DNA of 64,000 nt from Bacillota bacterium (GTDB lineage Bacteria > Bacillota > Sulfobacillia > DUMF01), in NCBI GenBank assembly GCA_012840015.1, contig DUMF01000010.1:1-64000 (forward strand), in the 5' to 3' direction. Below the pieces are notes generated by a model. That model had not been told where the DNA came from, ran no database searches, and saw nothing but the letters and a program-made list of their open reading frames with translations. Of the stretch, positions 37,115 to 45,643 are shown in pieces; position 1 is the first letter of the stretch; each line of letters begins with the position of its first letter. A program made the translations under genes and the position numbers.

Positions 37115-37786
37115 TTAACGAGGCACAGTACCAACATCCAGAAGAGTACCTGCATTCATGCGTATGATCGTTTGCCCCATCGCCTCGGCTTCTTCGCGGT
37201 CGTGAGTCACCGTGATTAAGCCAGCCCCAGTCTGCTCGACCCATTTGAGCAAGTCCTGCATTATGTCAGCCTTCGCTTGTCCGTCTACCGAAGCGAAGGG
37301 TTCGTCAAGCAAAAGGGCCTCCGGCTCGAGCGCAAAGGCCCTCGCAAGCGCTACCCGCCTTGCCTCGCCGCCGGAAATCTGCCAGGCGTGCCTCCGTGCT
37401 AGGTGTGCGATCCCAAACCTCTCCAGCCATTTATCCACCCTTGTCCGCACTTCCCTCGGATCCATTTTCCTCAGCCTCAGTCCTAGCGCCACGTTATCCC
37501 AAACTGAGCCATCGATCAGCAGGTTCTCCTGGAACACTAAAGCCAGCCGCCTCCGAAACGATACGAGGCGCCGGCCATAGTCTACCTTCTCGCCGCCGAC
37601 CCATATCGTCCCGGAAGACGGCCTCAGGACTAACCCGAGCAAGCTCAGCAGGGTGGATTTCCCGGCACCATTAGGCCCAACGATGGTCAAACGCTCCCCC
37701 CTACGGAGGCTAATGTTTATGCTGTCTACAATACGTCTCCCGTTGACACAATATGAGAGATTCTCAGCGGCCAGACACTCTCGCAT
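37115..37786 (-). CDS. tupC: Tungstate ABC transporter, ATP-binding protein
   Basis: 223 residues. Walker A GPNGAGKST (about 37-45), Q-loop VFQEN, signature ISGGEARR, Walker B EALLLDEPF, switch histidine VTHDREEA. This is a short ABC ATPase of the molybdate/tungstate type. It overlaps tupB by 23 bases and is last in the tupA-tupB-tupC operon. The tungstate assignment follows from the tupA product. Confidence 0.92.
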   Translation of the reverse strand: MRECLAAENLSYCVNGRRIVDSINISLRRGERLTIVGPNGAGKSTLLSLLGLVLRPSSGTIWVGGEKVDYGRRLVSFRRRLALVFQENLLIDGSVWDNVALGLRLRKMDPREVRTRVDKWLERFGIAHLARRHAWQISGGEARRVALARAFALEPEALLLDEPFASVDGQAKADIMQDLLKWVEQTGAGLITVTHDREEAEAMGQTIIRMNAGTLLDVGTVPR

Positions 37787-38480
37787 GGAAACTCCTTCTC
37801 TGCTGGATGGAAGTCAGCACATAGCTCGCCGAATATGATAGGGCCAAGAGCACGAAACTCAACGCCATTGCCATTTCGAATTCCCCCCGAGAGACTTCCA
37901 TAGAAATGGCTGTAGTAAGTACCCGCGAATAACCTAAGATATTGCCCCCAACCATCATTGAGGCCCCCACCTCGGACACAGCTGCCCCAAAACCAGCCAT
38001 CAATGCAGCCAATAGCGAAAGTCTCGACTCCCGAAGTGCGAGCCACATCAGTTGTGATCTGGTCGCACCCAGAGACTGCAGCTGCATGATCAGCTTCGGG
38101 TTTATCTGCTGGATGCCTGCCAGCGTCACCCCGGCAACCACAGGTGCTGCGATTATGAATTGGGCGATGATCATGGCAGCCGGTGTGAACATGAGTCCCA
38201 GGAAACCTAAAGGGCCGTTTCGCCACAAGAAAATGGAAACCCAGAGTCCCACCACAACCGGCGGGAGACCCATAGCGGCATTTATGACACTCACTAGTAG
38301 CTTGCGTCCCGGAAAATCGTACAAACCTAAATAAGCCCCTACGGGTACCCCCACGATCAAAGCCAGAAAAGTGGCCGTGCCGGACACTTTTCCTGTCAGG
38401 GCAGTAATCCGTAGGATTTCCGGGTCCATGACCCAGAGTAAGCGGCAAGCTCCTGCAATGCCTCGCCAGATTAGATTCAA
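37764..38480 (-). CDS. tupB: Tungstate ABC transporter, permease
   Basis: 238 residues from TTG 38480, immediately after the tupA stop. Five or six membrane helices (GTATFLALIVGVPVGAYLGL, AAMGLPPVVVGLWVSIFLW, AAMIIAQFIIAAPVVAGVTLAG, then AAVSEVGASMMVGGNI, MAMALSFVLLALSYSASYVL). The coupling loop SLGATRSQLMWLALRESRLSLLAALMAGFGAAVSEVG is the EAA-like motif of the family. TupB-type permeases carry tungstate into the cell with TupC. Confidence 0.93.
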   Translation of the reverse strand: MNLIWRGIAGACRLLWVMDPEILRITALTGKVSGTATFLALIVGVPVGAYLGLYDFPGRKLLVSVINAAMGLPPVVVGLWVSIFLWRNGPLGFLGLMFTPAAMIIAQFIIAAPVVAGVTLAGIQQINPKLIMQLQSLGATRSQLMWLALRESRLSLLAALMAGFGAAVSEVGASMMVGGNILGYSRVLTTAISMEVSRGEFEMAMALSFVLLALSYSASYVLTSIQQRRSFHARVSGR

Positions 38481-38481
38481 A

Positions 38482-39321
38482 TCAGTTGAACTCCTTCTTG
38501 CCAGCGTCTGGGATAAAAAGCGGACTCCCGAACTTATCCATGCCGAATTCGCCTACGATCTTCTGGCCTTCTGGAGACACGATAAAATCTGCGAAAGCCT
38601 TTCCGCCAGCAGCGTTTATCTTTTTGAACTTCTCCGGATTGACCTCCATGACGTGGTAAATGTTGAGCAGTATCGGATCACCCTCAACTAAGACTTCAAG
38701 GGAAAGCGATTTCCGCTGCGCAAGGAAAGTACCCCTATCGGTCAGCGTGTATCCCGATTTCTCAGAAGCAATTCTAAGCGTCTGCCCCATTCCCGCACCT
38801 GCGCTGAGGTACCATGAGCCCTCGGGTTTGAGCTTCGCTTGCGCCCAGATCTCTTGTTCTTTCTTATGGGTCCCAGAATCGTCGCCTCTTGACACGAATA
38901 CGCTCTTAGTCTGGGCTATTTTAACGAAAGCCTCGCTGGCCCGTTTGAGCCCCTTTATCCCAGCAGGATCCGAGGAGGGCCCGACAATTACGAAGTCATT
39001 GTGCATCACGAGTCTGCGATTGATAGCGGCGCCTGACTCCACCAGCTTTTCTTCCGAGCTTGGAGCGTGAACCAGAAGAACGTCCGCCTCGCCTTTTTCC
39101 CCCATGGCAAGAGCCTGGCCAGTTCCCACTGCGACCACTTTGAGAAGATAACCCGTCTTCTTTTCGAAAGCGGGCTTCAAAACGTCCAAAAGGCCGGTGT
39201 CCTGAGTGCTGGTCGTAGTGGCCAGTATGACCTCTTTCTTCTTGGAAGAGCACGCGCTGACCAGAGGAATTAGCGACAATCCCACGACTACCACAGCAAT
39301 GAGCCTGAAAATCCGTTGCAC
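38482..39321 (-). CDS. tupA: Tungstate ABC transporter, substrate-binding lipoprotein
   Basis: About 279 residues from GTG 39321, which has GAGGAGGC 9 bases upstream; ATG 39342 would place the SD inside the gene. Lipoprotein signal ending PLVSAC. The mature protein begins with ILATTTSTQDTGLLDVLKPAF, the TTTSTQDTGL motif diagnostic of TupA, and includes GTGQALAMGEKGEADVLLVHAP and RGDDSGTHKKEQEIW. TupA binds tungstate with very high affinity. The nearby AFOR gene gives a use for the metal. Confidence 0.95.
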   Translation of the reverse strand: MQRIFRLIAVVVVGLSLIPLVSACSSKKKEVILATTTSTQDTGLLDVLKPAFEKKTGYLLKVVAVGTGQALAMGEKGEADVLLVHAPSSEEKLVESGAAINRRLVMHNDFVIVGPSSDPAGIKGLKRASEAFVKIAQTKSVFVSRGDDSGTHKKEQEIWAQAKLKPEGSWYLSAGAGMGQTLRIASEKSGYTLTDRGTFLAQRKSLSLEVLVEGDPILLNIYHVMEVNPEKFKKINAAGGKAFADFIVSPEGQKIVGEFGMDKFGSPLFIPDAGKKEFN

Positions 39322-39424
39322 CGCGAACCGCCTCCTCTGCATTTTAATTATGTTCGGGGAAGCATAGCGACTATATTATATACCAGTCCATCGCTCCTGG
39401 AAGGAGAAAGGGCTCTCTGGGTAG

Positions 39425-39497
39425 AATAGACTTATCACCACATTGTAGTGGTAATAGCTACAAGGGAGTAGCCACTTCACGGAGGTGGCTTCCTTTT
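39425..39497 (+). promoter_or_regulatory. Leader of the cupin gene with alternative hairpins
   Basis: Three hairpins can form: ACCACATTGTAGTGGT, overlapping TTGTAGTGGTAATAGCTACAA (mutually exclusive with the first), and AGCCACTTCACGGAGGTGGCT, which holds the only SD (GGAGG, 12 bases before the ATG) in its loop and 3' arm. The arrangement suggests translational control. No known riboswitch class is recognised. Confidence 0.4.
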
Positions 39498-39932
39498 ATG
39501 GAAAAGAGCGAGCTGGAGCAGGTAGTCCGCAACGTCGTGCAAAACGTGTTGGGCCAAAAGCAAGAGGAAAGAAAGGATGTGAAGAAAGCCTGCGTTACGC
39601 TGGTCAAGGGCACTGAAGTCGGTCTCAAGCTGTTCGAGGCGGTTCCGGGCGTAGACGCTCGGTTGGCGGACTATATCAATTCGCGCCACGGCTGTTCCAT
39701 GGCGGCAGGCCTCATGGAACTGCGTAACTGCACGTTCGACTGGACTCTTAATTACGAAGAAGTAGATTTCGTCGTTGAAGGGACCTTGGACATCATCGTC
39801 GGGGATAAGACTTACCGTGGCCACAAAGGCGATGTCGTCTATATACCGAAGGGCACCAGCATTAAATTTAGCACACCCGACAGAGCCCTATTCTTCTACG
39901 TGACCTATCCAGCGGACTGGGCTAACCAGTGA
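39498..39932 (+). CDS. EutQ-like cupin protein
   Basis: 144 residues. A helical N-terminus (MEKSELEQVVRNVVQNVLG) resembles EutQ/microcompartment-targeting peptides. The cupin domain follows: MELRNCTFDWTLNYEEVDFVVEGTLDIIVGDKTYRGHKGDVVYIPKGTSIKFSTPDRALFFYVTYPADW. EutQ-family cupins accompany ethanolamine use, where an acetate kinase role has been reported, but no other eut or shell genes are present here. It overlaps the methyltransferase by 4 bases (GTGA) and has its own structured leader. Confidence 0.85.
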   Translation: MEKSELEQVVRNVVQNVLGQKQEERKDVKKACVTLVKGTEVGLKLFEAVPGVDARLADYINSRHGCSMAAGLMELRNCTFDWTLNYEEVDFVVEGTLDIIVGDKTYRGHKGDVVYIPKGTSIKFSTPDRALFFYVTYPADWANQ

Positions 39933-40693
39933 GAGGTCGCAACACATCCTGGGACCGTTTCGCGGGTTGGTACGACGATCTTCTCGAAAACCGCGAAGGC
40001 ACATACCAGGAAGAGCTGATCCTGCCCAATCTATTGAGGCTGCTTAGGGTCAAGAAAGGCCAGGTGGTACTGGACCTGGCCTGCGGGCAGGGTTTCTTTT
40101 GCCGAGGATACCAGCAAACCGGCGCTACAGTGATCGGTGCAGATATCTCGAAGAGGCTCATTCAGCTCGCGCGCGCCCGTTCGCCTGAAGGGATACGGTT
40201 TGAGGTGGCCCCTGCAGACCGGCTTTCGTTCCTCGAAAACGAGACCATAGACGTCGTTACCATCGTGCTAGCCATACAAAATATCGAAAACGTTCATGGC
40301 ACATTCGCCGAATGCAGCAGGGTGCTCAAACCGTGGGGCCGCTTGCTCATGGTACTGAACCACCCTGCCTTCCGCATACCCGGAGCGAGTGACTGGGGCT
40401 GGGATGAAAATGGGAAACAATATCGTCGAGTATACCGATATATGTCGGAAACGAGAGTAAAGATCCGCATGCATCCCGGGATAGACCCGGAGGCTTATAC
40501 CATTTCCTTTCACAGGCCCCTGCAATATTACTTTAAGCTGCTGGCAAAGTATGGTTTCTACGTTTCTCGCTTAGAAGAGTGGATTTCCCACAAACGGAGT
40601 CAGCCGGGCCCCAGGGCTGAAGCTGAAAACACCGCGAGGAAAGAGATCCCTTTGTTTCTTTTCATCGAGGGCACAAAAATGGGGCCACACTAG
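39929..40693 (+). CDS. SAM-dependent class I methyltransferase
   Basis: 254 residues from GTG 39929, overlapping the cupin stop. Rossmann-fold methyltransferase: motif I VVLDLACGQGFFCRGYQ (about 47-63), motif II VIGADISKRLIQLAR, motif IV DVVTIVLAIQNIENV, then LKPWGRLLMVLNHPAFRIPG, as in Methyltransf_11 enzymes. The substrate is unknown. Co-translation with the EutQ-like cupin suggests a shared small-molecule pathway or a stable pair. Confidence 0.85.
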   Translation: MRGRNTSWDRFAGWYDDLLENREGTYQEELILPNLLRLLRVKKGQVVLDLACGQGFFCRGYQQTGATVIGADISKRLIQLARARSPEGIRFEVAPADRLSFLENETIDVVTIVLAIQNIENVHGTFAECSRVLKPWGRLLMVLNHPAFRIPGASDWGWDENGKQYRRVYRYMSETRVKIRMHPGIDPEAYTISFHRPLQYYFKLLAKYGFYVSRLEEWISHKRSQPGPRAEAENTARKEIPLFLFIEGTKMGPH

Positions 40694-40705
40694 GTAGCCC
40701 CAAAA
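40676..40705 (-). terminator. Terminator after abgT-like gene 1
   Basis: On the minus strand GGGGCTAC/GTGGCCCC (8-bp stem, CTAGT loop) is followed by ATTTTTG. It overlaps the last codons of the opposing methyltransferase gene. Confidence 0.7.
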
Positions 40706-40713
40706 GAAAACAA

Positions 40714-42252
40714 TCAGAGGAAAATCGAGCCTCCTGGCCCCAGTGGAAGGCCGAGCAGCGTCCAGATCGTGAATAGCACACACCACACGATCAAAAACAC
40801 TATGCTGTAAGGCAACATACCCGCGATCAAAGTGCCCATGCCGATGTTTTCATCGTACTTCTTGGCGAACCCCAGCAGGATGACGAAATATGGTAATAGC
40901 GGTGTGATCGCGTTGGTGCAGGAATCGCCAATCCTGTATGCCACTTGCGTGAATGCCGGTGAATAGCCCAACAACATTAGCATTGGCACGAATACCGGTC
41001 CGAGTACCGACCACTTGGCAGAAGCGCTCCCGACGAACAGGTTGATTAACGTTGACAGCACAATAAACCCAAGCATAAGTGGCAGGCCGGTTAACCCGAT
41101 GCTCTTTAGGAAGTTGGCACCGCTAATGGCGAGGATCAAACCGAGGTTACTCCAGTTGAAGTATGCAATGAACTGACCGATTACGAAAGCCAGAACGATA
41201 TAACCACCCATGGTGGCCATGGACTGGTTCAGTAGCTTAGCCAAGTCGTGGTCAGTTTTTATGGTTCCCGCTTTCTTACCGTAAACGTAGCCGGGAATAA
41301 AGAATAACAGTGTGACAAGCGGAACAAGGCCGTTCATCAACCCGCTATCGACGATAAGAGAACCAGTCTTCGGATTTCTCAGCAACCCGTTTGGCGGTAT
41401 GCACAATGCCACTATTATTGCGATGTAAACCAGTGTCCAGATACCAGCCGCCTTGAGAGCTTTCTCCTCTTCAGGTTTCAAGGGTTCGAGCTTTTCACTT
41501 GATCCCTGATAGCGCCCAAACCTTGGCTCCACTATCCTTTCAGTAACCAGAACCCCAGCCACCGTAAGCACAAAGGACGATACCGCAAGGAAATACCAGT
41601 TAACCGCCGGGTTCACAACAATATTGGGATCCAGCAGCCTGGCCGAACTCTGAGTGATCCCAGCGATCAGTGCATCTAAGGAGTTCACCGTTAAGTTCGC
41701 CGAGAAGCCTGCCGCCACGGCTGCGTAGCCGGCCATCATTCCTACGAGCGGGTGCCGCCCAAAGGAGGCATACACCGCGCCTGCAACAGGGGGAAGCACC
41801 ACGAAGCCGGAGTCTCCGGCAGCGTTGAGTTGGATCCCCATGAACACGATCACCCAGGTGGCCAACCATGTAGGGGTTGATAGCACCACCTTGCGCAGCA
41901 AGGCGGCGAACAAGCCGGATCCCTCAGCAAGGCCTACGCCAAGCACTATCACCAGCACGAGGCCCAACGGGGGGAATCCAGTAAAGTTCGTAACTGCGCT
42001 CGCTAGAATCTTGCGGATTCCATCCGCCGTCAATAGGTTGACTGCTGCTACGGGTTTCCCGGTACCTGGGTGTATTACAGATAGGCCCGCTCTACCGGCA
42101 AAATAAGAAATGATGAGTACAGCCACCGCTAGAATCGCGAACAGGGTCAAAGGATCAGGGAGTTGATTTCCGACACGCTCGATGAAGTCTAGAAACCGGA
42201 AGAAAAGGCTTTTTCGCTCCGGCCCGGTCTGTCGGGGTATTTCCAGGCTCAT
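40714..42252 (-). CDS. AbgT-family transporter 1
   Basis: 512 residues; ATG 42252 follows AAGGAGG. About eleven membrane helices with family signatures: NQLPDPLTLFAILAVAV, GLVLVIVLGVGLAEGSGLFAALLRK, NAAGDSGFVVLPPVAGAVYASFGRHPLVGMMAGYAAVAAGFSANL, and SASAKWSVLGPVFVPMLMLLGYSPAFTQVAYRIGDSCTNAITPLLPYF near the C-terminus. AbgT carriers take up p-aminobenzoyl-glutamate in E. coli, and some export sulfonamides. It is 15 bases downstream of an M20 peptidase gene, as in abgAB-abgT, which supports import of an N-acyl amino acid. Confidence 0.93.
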   Translation of the reverse strand: MSLEIPRQTGPERKSLFFRFLDFIERVGNQLPDPLTLFAILAVAVLIISYFAGRAGLSVIHPGTGKPVAAVNLLTADGIRKILASAVTNFTGFPPLGLVLVIVLGVGLAEGSGLFAALLRKVVLSTPTWLATWVIVFMGIQLNAAGDSGFVVLPPVAGAVYASFGRHPLVGMMAGYAAVAAGFSANLTVNSLDALIAGITQSSARLLDPNIVVNPAVNWYFLAVSSFVLTVAGVLVTERIVEPRFGRYQGSSEKLEPLKPEEEKALKAAGIWTLVYIAIIVALCIPPNGLLRNPKTGSLIVDSGLMNGLVPLVTLLFFIPGYVYGKKAGTIKTDHDLAKLLNQSMATMGGYIVLAFVIGQFIAYFNWSNLGLILAISGANFLKSIGLTGLPLMLGFIVLSTLINLFVGSASAKWSVLGPVFVPMLMLLGYSPAFTQVAYRIGDSCTNAITPLLPYFVILLGFAKKYDENIGMGTLIAGMLPYSIVFLIVWCVLFTIWTLLGLPLGPGGSIFL

Positions 42253-42267
42253 TTTCAGTTCCTCCTT

Positions 42268-43422
42268 TCATTGATTCAGGTAATCTTCGACTATTTGGAC
42301 CAACACTGATACGGCAGCTGGAATAGCGTCCTCACACACGTCGAAATTGGGGCTGTGCAATGGATACGACGGCCTTTGCTTGGAGGGGTCTGACACTCCG
42401 ATCCGGAAGAAAGCGCCGGGAATTTTCTGCGTAAAGTACGAAAAGTCCTCTCCTCCCATAGACGGGTAACGGCTCCACAGCGCTTTCCCAGGCCCGAGCG
42501 CCTTTTCCGCGGCCTTCAATACCATTTGCGCAACCTTCGGATCGTTTATCGTAGGAGGATAAAGGTTATAGTAATCCATTTCGTAAGTCGCGCCATAAGC
42601 AGACGTGACTCCTTTTACAACCTGTTCGATGATCCTCGGCAACTTCTCATGGGTTTCAGGTGAAAGAGACCTTATGCTGCCTTTCATCAAGACCTCTTGC
42701 GCGATAACGTTTGGTGCAGTGCCTCCGCTGATAGAGCCTATCGTCAGTACGACCGGGTCAAGCGGATCGCTCATTCGGGATACTACCTGCTGCAAAGCCA
42801 CGCCCACCTGGAACGCTACGGCAATCGCGTCTACAGTAGTATGAGGCATTGCACCATGGCCGCCTTTGCCTATGATTTTCAGGGTAAGTACATCCGGAGC
42901 GGCCATGACAGGCCCTTCCCCTACCTCGATACAGCCAGCAGGCAACCCAGGCCAGCAATGCCCGCCCACAATTACATCCACCTTGGGATCTTCAAGCACC
43001 CCCTCTTCTATCATGGGTTTCGCCCCGCCCGGAGCCTCTTCCGCCGGCTGAAAGATGAACTTAACGTTCCCACGCAGCGCATTTCTGCGGTTGGACAGCA
43101 CTATGGCAGCACCTAACAGGCAGGTCACATGCACGTCATGGCCGCAGGCGTGCATCTTCCCGGGGATCTTGGAAGCGTACTCCACTTGATTAAGCTCCTG
43201 GATGGGCAGGGCATCCATGTCAGCCCGGAGCGCGATCGTTCTCTCTCCGTTTCCCCTCAGCAGGCCGACAACTCCCGTCTTGGCCAGACGCTTTGTTTCG
43301 ATACCGTACTTCCTCAGCGTCTCCTCGATAAGCTTAGCGGTTTCAAACTCCTCAAAACCGAGCTCCGGATGCTGGTGGATCCTTCTTCTGATTTCGATTA
43401 GCTGCTGCTTCAATTGCATCAC
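42268..43422 (-). CDS. M20D-family aminoacylase/carboxypeptidase
   Basis: 384 residues starting at tandem GTG-ATG 43422. The two-zinc amidohydrolase pattern is complete: LRADMDALPI (metal Asp region), KMHACGHDVHVTCLL (Cys/His ligands), IFQPAEEAPGGAKPMIEEG (catalytic Glu), and YPLHSPNFDV with the last His. The dimerisation domain is in the middle (KIIGKGGHGAMPHTTVDAI). It hydrolyses N-acyl amino acids or peptides; AbgA/B and hippuricase belong here. It forms a two-gene operon with AbgT 1. Confidence 0.93.
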   Translation of the reverse strand: MMQLKQQLIEIRRRIHQHPELGFEEFETAKLIEETLRKYGIETKRLAKTGVVGLLRGNGERTIALRADMDALPIQELNQVEYASKIPGKMHACGHDVHVTCLLGAAIVLSNRRNALRGNVKFIFQPAEEAPGGAKPMIEEGVLEDPKVDVIVGGHCWPGLPAGCIEVGEGPVMAAPDVLTLKIIGKGGHGAMPHTTVDAIAVAFQVGVALQQVVSRMSDPLDPVVLTIGSISGGTAPNVIAQEVLMKGSIRSLSPETHEKLPRIIEQVVKGVTSAYGATYEMDYYNLYPPTINDPKVAQMVLKAAEKALGPGKALWSRYPSMGGEDFSYFTQKIPGAFFRIGVSDPSKQRPSYPLHSPNFDVCEDAIPAAVSVLVQIVEDYLNQ

Positions 43423-43599
43423 CTATTGCGTCACCTCACGATGCTCCGGATATTAGGGAGGATTTTTCGCTAAGACTCCTAATAAATCCTGCTAAAGCGC
43501 TAAATTGGTAATTGCCTTACTTGTCGCAATACGATGGCAAGCCTCACCATGACGGTAAATGGTGGCTGTGAACGGGGTAAAAGAAGGGAGGACTCTATC

Positions 43600-44922
43600 T
43601 TACGATTGGCCCGCTACAGTAACTATCTGAGGCTTTGGTTGGTAGACGTCGACGCTCAGGAGTTCTCTGGACACTTCCTGACCGTCGATCAAGACAATTC
43701 GGTAGGCCCGGGACTTATAGCCAGGGATGCCCTTGTCCACACTGCTATACCCTTGAGGCTTAGATGGATCTACCACCGTTTTCACTGGGAAATCTTTGCG
43801 CTCGAGTATTTCGGAGACGATTTTCACTGTCTGGCCTTGCGGCGCATCGCCAAATACCTTTACAGTGATCACTCCGTTGGAGGCGCTCGCCTTAAACATT
43901 ACGTGGTGACTCAATGAGTTCTTTAAGACCAGGTCCGGGCCATTCCAGGCTACCGTGGCGTCTCTGCTGAGAGGCACATAATCCACTGCGAAATAGTGGT
44001 TATACCGTTGAACCACTTTAAGATTGGCCAATAGGGCGGCATTGTACAACGTCGAGGAAACCTGGCAGACCCCGCCGCCGATACCGGGAACTATCTTCCC
44101 ATTGATAAAGACATTCGCTTCCTGGTAGCCACCAGTTTCATCTCTCGGACCAACTACCTCGTTGAAGCTGAACGTTTCTCCGGGGCTGAGCAGCAGGCCA
44201 TCTATTTTGGAGCATGCCAGTTTTATGTTACCAGATCTCTTCCCATCCTCCACGTAACGGGTAGAATACGAGCCTATCAACTTCTTTATGCCTAGCATAG
44301 AAATCGACTTCTCCGTAACGAGAGGAGCCACCGAACGTAATGGAACCGTGATTTCCGAAGGAATCTCGGTCCAAACACCTTTGTTCAGGAGCAGCTCCCT
44401 CAAGCCGTTCTGGTCTACCCGCTGTCCCGGGGTTTCCTTCTTTATGAGCACTCTGTCATTATTGTCGATCTCCAACCTGGCTGGTACTGGCTCTATTTGG
44501 ACGTCATGTCCGATACCCGCCACAGCAGAAGCAAATACATCTTCCTTAATAGTCACATAGAGCGGCAACCTCCTCGGCGACTTCGCCAGCTTCCACCACA
44601 CGACGGCTGGAGCCTGCGCTATCGTCTCGGGTATCATGGGTTCCACTCCGAGGGCAGAGAGCTTCAGGTTATACTTCTTCTCCGCTACCCGTACCGTGAC
44701 AGTGCGTAAGTCCCACTTCAGCCACGAAGCGAGCTTTTGCTCGGCTTCCTCGGGCGTAAGACCTCCGACTTCGAGGTCAAGCACCGTAGTTCCAGATGGG
44801 ATCCGGCTACCCCCGGCAGTCGCAATCGCACCGGCAGTTGTCACACTCACCAGGATGAGGCTGGCAATCAGCAGCGTGAGCCGCCGTTTCTTACGGTTCC
44901 GTTCTACTCTACTACCTGTCAT
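43600..44922 (-). CDS. VanW-family cell-envelope protein
   Basis: About 440 residues; ATG 44922 has GAGGAG 6 bases upstream. One N-terminal membrane segment (LLIASLILVSVTTAGAIATA), then PG_binding_4-like repeats (LDLEVGGLTPEEAEQKL). The VanW core is at about 240-340: LLSPGETFSFNEVVGPRDETGGYQEANVFINGKIVPGIGGGVCQVSSTLYNAALLANLKVVQRYNHYFAVDYVPL. A G5-like end follows (VKTVVDPSKPQGYSSVDKGIPG). Role in the wall is suspected only. It follows the ECF sigma gene by a few bases, where an anti-sigma factor might be expected. Confidence 0.9.
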   Translation of the reverse strand: MTGSRVERNRKKRRLTLLIASLILVSVTTAGAIATAGGSRIPSGTTVLDLEVGGLTPEEAEQKLASWLKWDLRTVTVRVAEKKYNLKLSALGVEPMIPETIAQAPAVVWWKLAKSPRRLPLYVTIKEDVFASAVAGIGHDVQIEPVPARLEIDNNDRVLIKKETPGQRVDQNGLRELLLNKGVWTEIPSEITVPLRSVAPLVTEKSISMLGIKKLIGSYSTRYVEDGKRSGNIKLACSKIDGLLLSPGETFSFNEVVGPRDETGGYQEANVFINGKIVPGIGGGVCQVSSTLYNAALLANLKVVQRYNHYFAVDYVPLSRDATVAWNGPDLVLKNSLSHHVMFKASASNGVITVKVFGDAPQGQTVKIVSEILERKDFPVKTVVDPSKPQGYSSVDKGIPGYKSRAYRIVLIDGQEVSRELLSVDVYQPKPQIVTVAGQS

Positions 44923-44950
44923 ACTCGTCTCCTCGTCGCCCTTCACTCAG

Positions 44951-45571
44951 CTAAGCAAGGGCTTCCATCCTGTGTAAGGAGGCCTTGGGTCTTACGTCAG
45001 TTTGGACGTATCCAGCCTCCATGAGTTTCATTCGCAATGCCATCCGCGCTCGGTTTAGCCGCGATTTCACGGTTCCCACAGGGCATCCCAGGGCCTCTGC
45101 AATCTCCTTGTACTTCATCTCGTGTACGTCATGCATCACGAGCAACACCCGATATCTCGGCTGCACCTGCATAAGTGCCTGCTCGACCATGGTACGCAAT
45201 TCCCTTCGCTGTACCAAATCACAAGGATCGCTTTCAACGGAGACAGGATCCACAAAGGGCTTGCTGTCTCTGCCAGGTTCGGTATCGTCTAAAGAAAAGA
45301 ACTTCAACCTCGCTTTACGTCTGAGCTTATCTATAAACACGTTATTCGCGATCTTAAATACCCATGAAGAAAACGGACAGTCACCGCGAAAATTTTTTAT
45401 CGAGGATATTACACGAAGTAGTACTTCCTGAGACAGGTCGCGCGCATCGTCGGCATTCCCAGTCAGGTGATATGCGAAGGAGTAGACCTTGCCTTCATAC
45501 GCCTGGATCAATACTTCAAGAGCTCCGGAGTCTCCATCAACAGCTCTATTCAGTGCCTCCTCTAGACTCAC
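44951..45571 (-). CDS. ECF-type RNA polymerase sigma factor
   Basis: About 206 residues; GTG 45571 is preferred over GTG 45577, which is too close to GGGAGGGGA. Sigma region 2: EGKVYSFAYHLTGNADDARDLSQEVLLRVISSIKNFRGDCPFSSWVFKIANNVFIDKLRRK. Region 4: LPRY-like MQVQPRYRVLLVMHDVHEMKYKEIAEALGCPVGTVKSRLNRARMAL, with the HTH. It resembles SigW/SigE-type factors for envelope stress. A zinc-finger anti-sigma gene is not seen next to it; the next gene encodes VanW. Confidence 0.93.
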   Translation of the reverse strand: MSLEEALNRAVDGDSGALEVLIQAYEGKVYSFAYHLTGNADDARDLSQEVLLRVISSIKNFRGDCPFSSWVFKIANNVFIDKLRRKARLKFFSLDDTEPGRDSKPFVDPVSVESDPCDLVQRRELRTMVEQALMQVQPRYRVLLVMHDVHEMKYKEIAEALGCPVGTVKSRLNRARMALRMKLMEAGYVQTDVRPKASLHRMEALA

Positions 45572-45643
45572 CAGCACTCCCCTCCCACCTATACCTTACG
45601 ACGCTGGGGAGCCTGGTACTATTGGCTTCTTAGCTTAGTAGAG

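Noticed and set aside
39343-39497. Molybdenum/tungsten-cofactor riboswitch between tupA and the cupin gene
   Set aside because: The conserved core of that class could not be matched on either strand; only generic hairpins are present.
39498-39932. Bacterial microcompartment locus suggested by the EutQ-like cupin
   Set aside because: No shell proteins, ammonia lyase or other eut/pdu genes occur nearby; only a methyltransferase is coupled to it.
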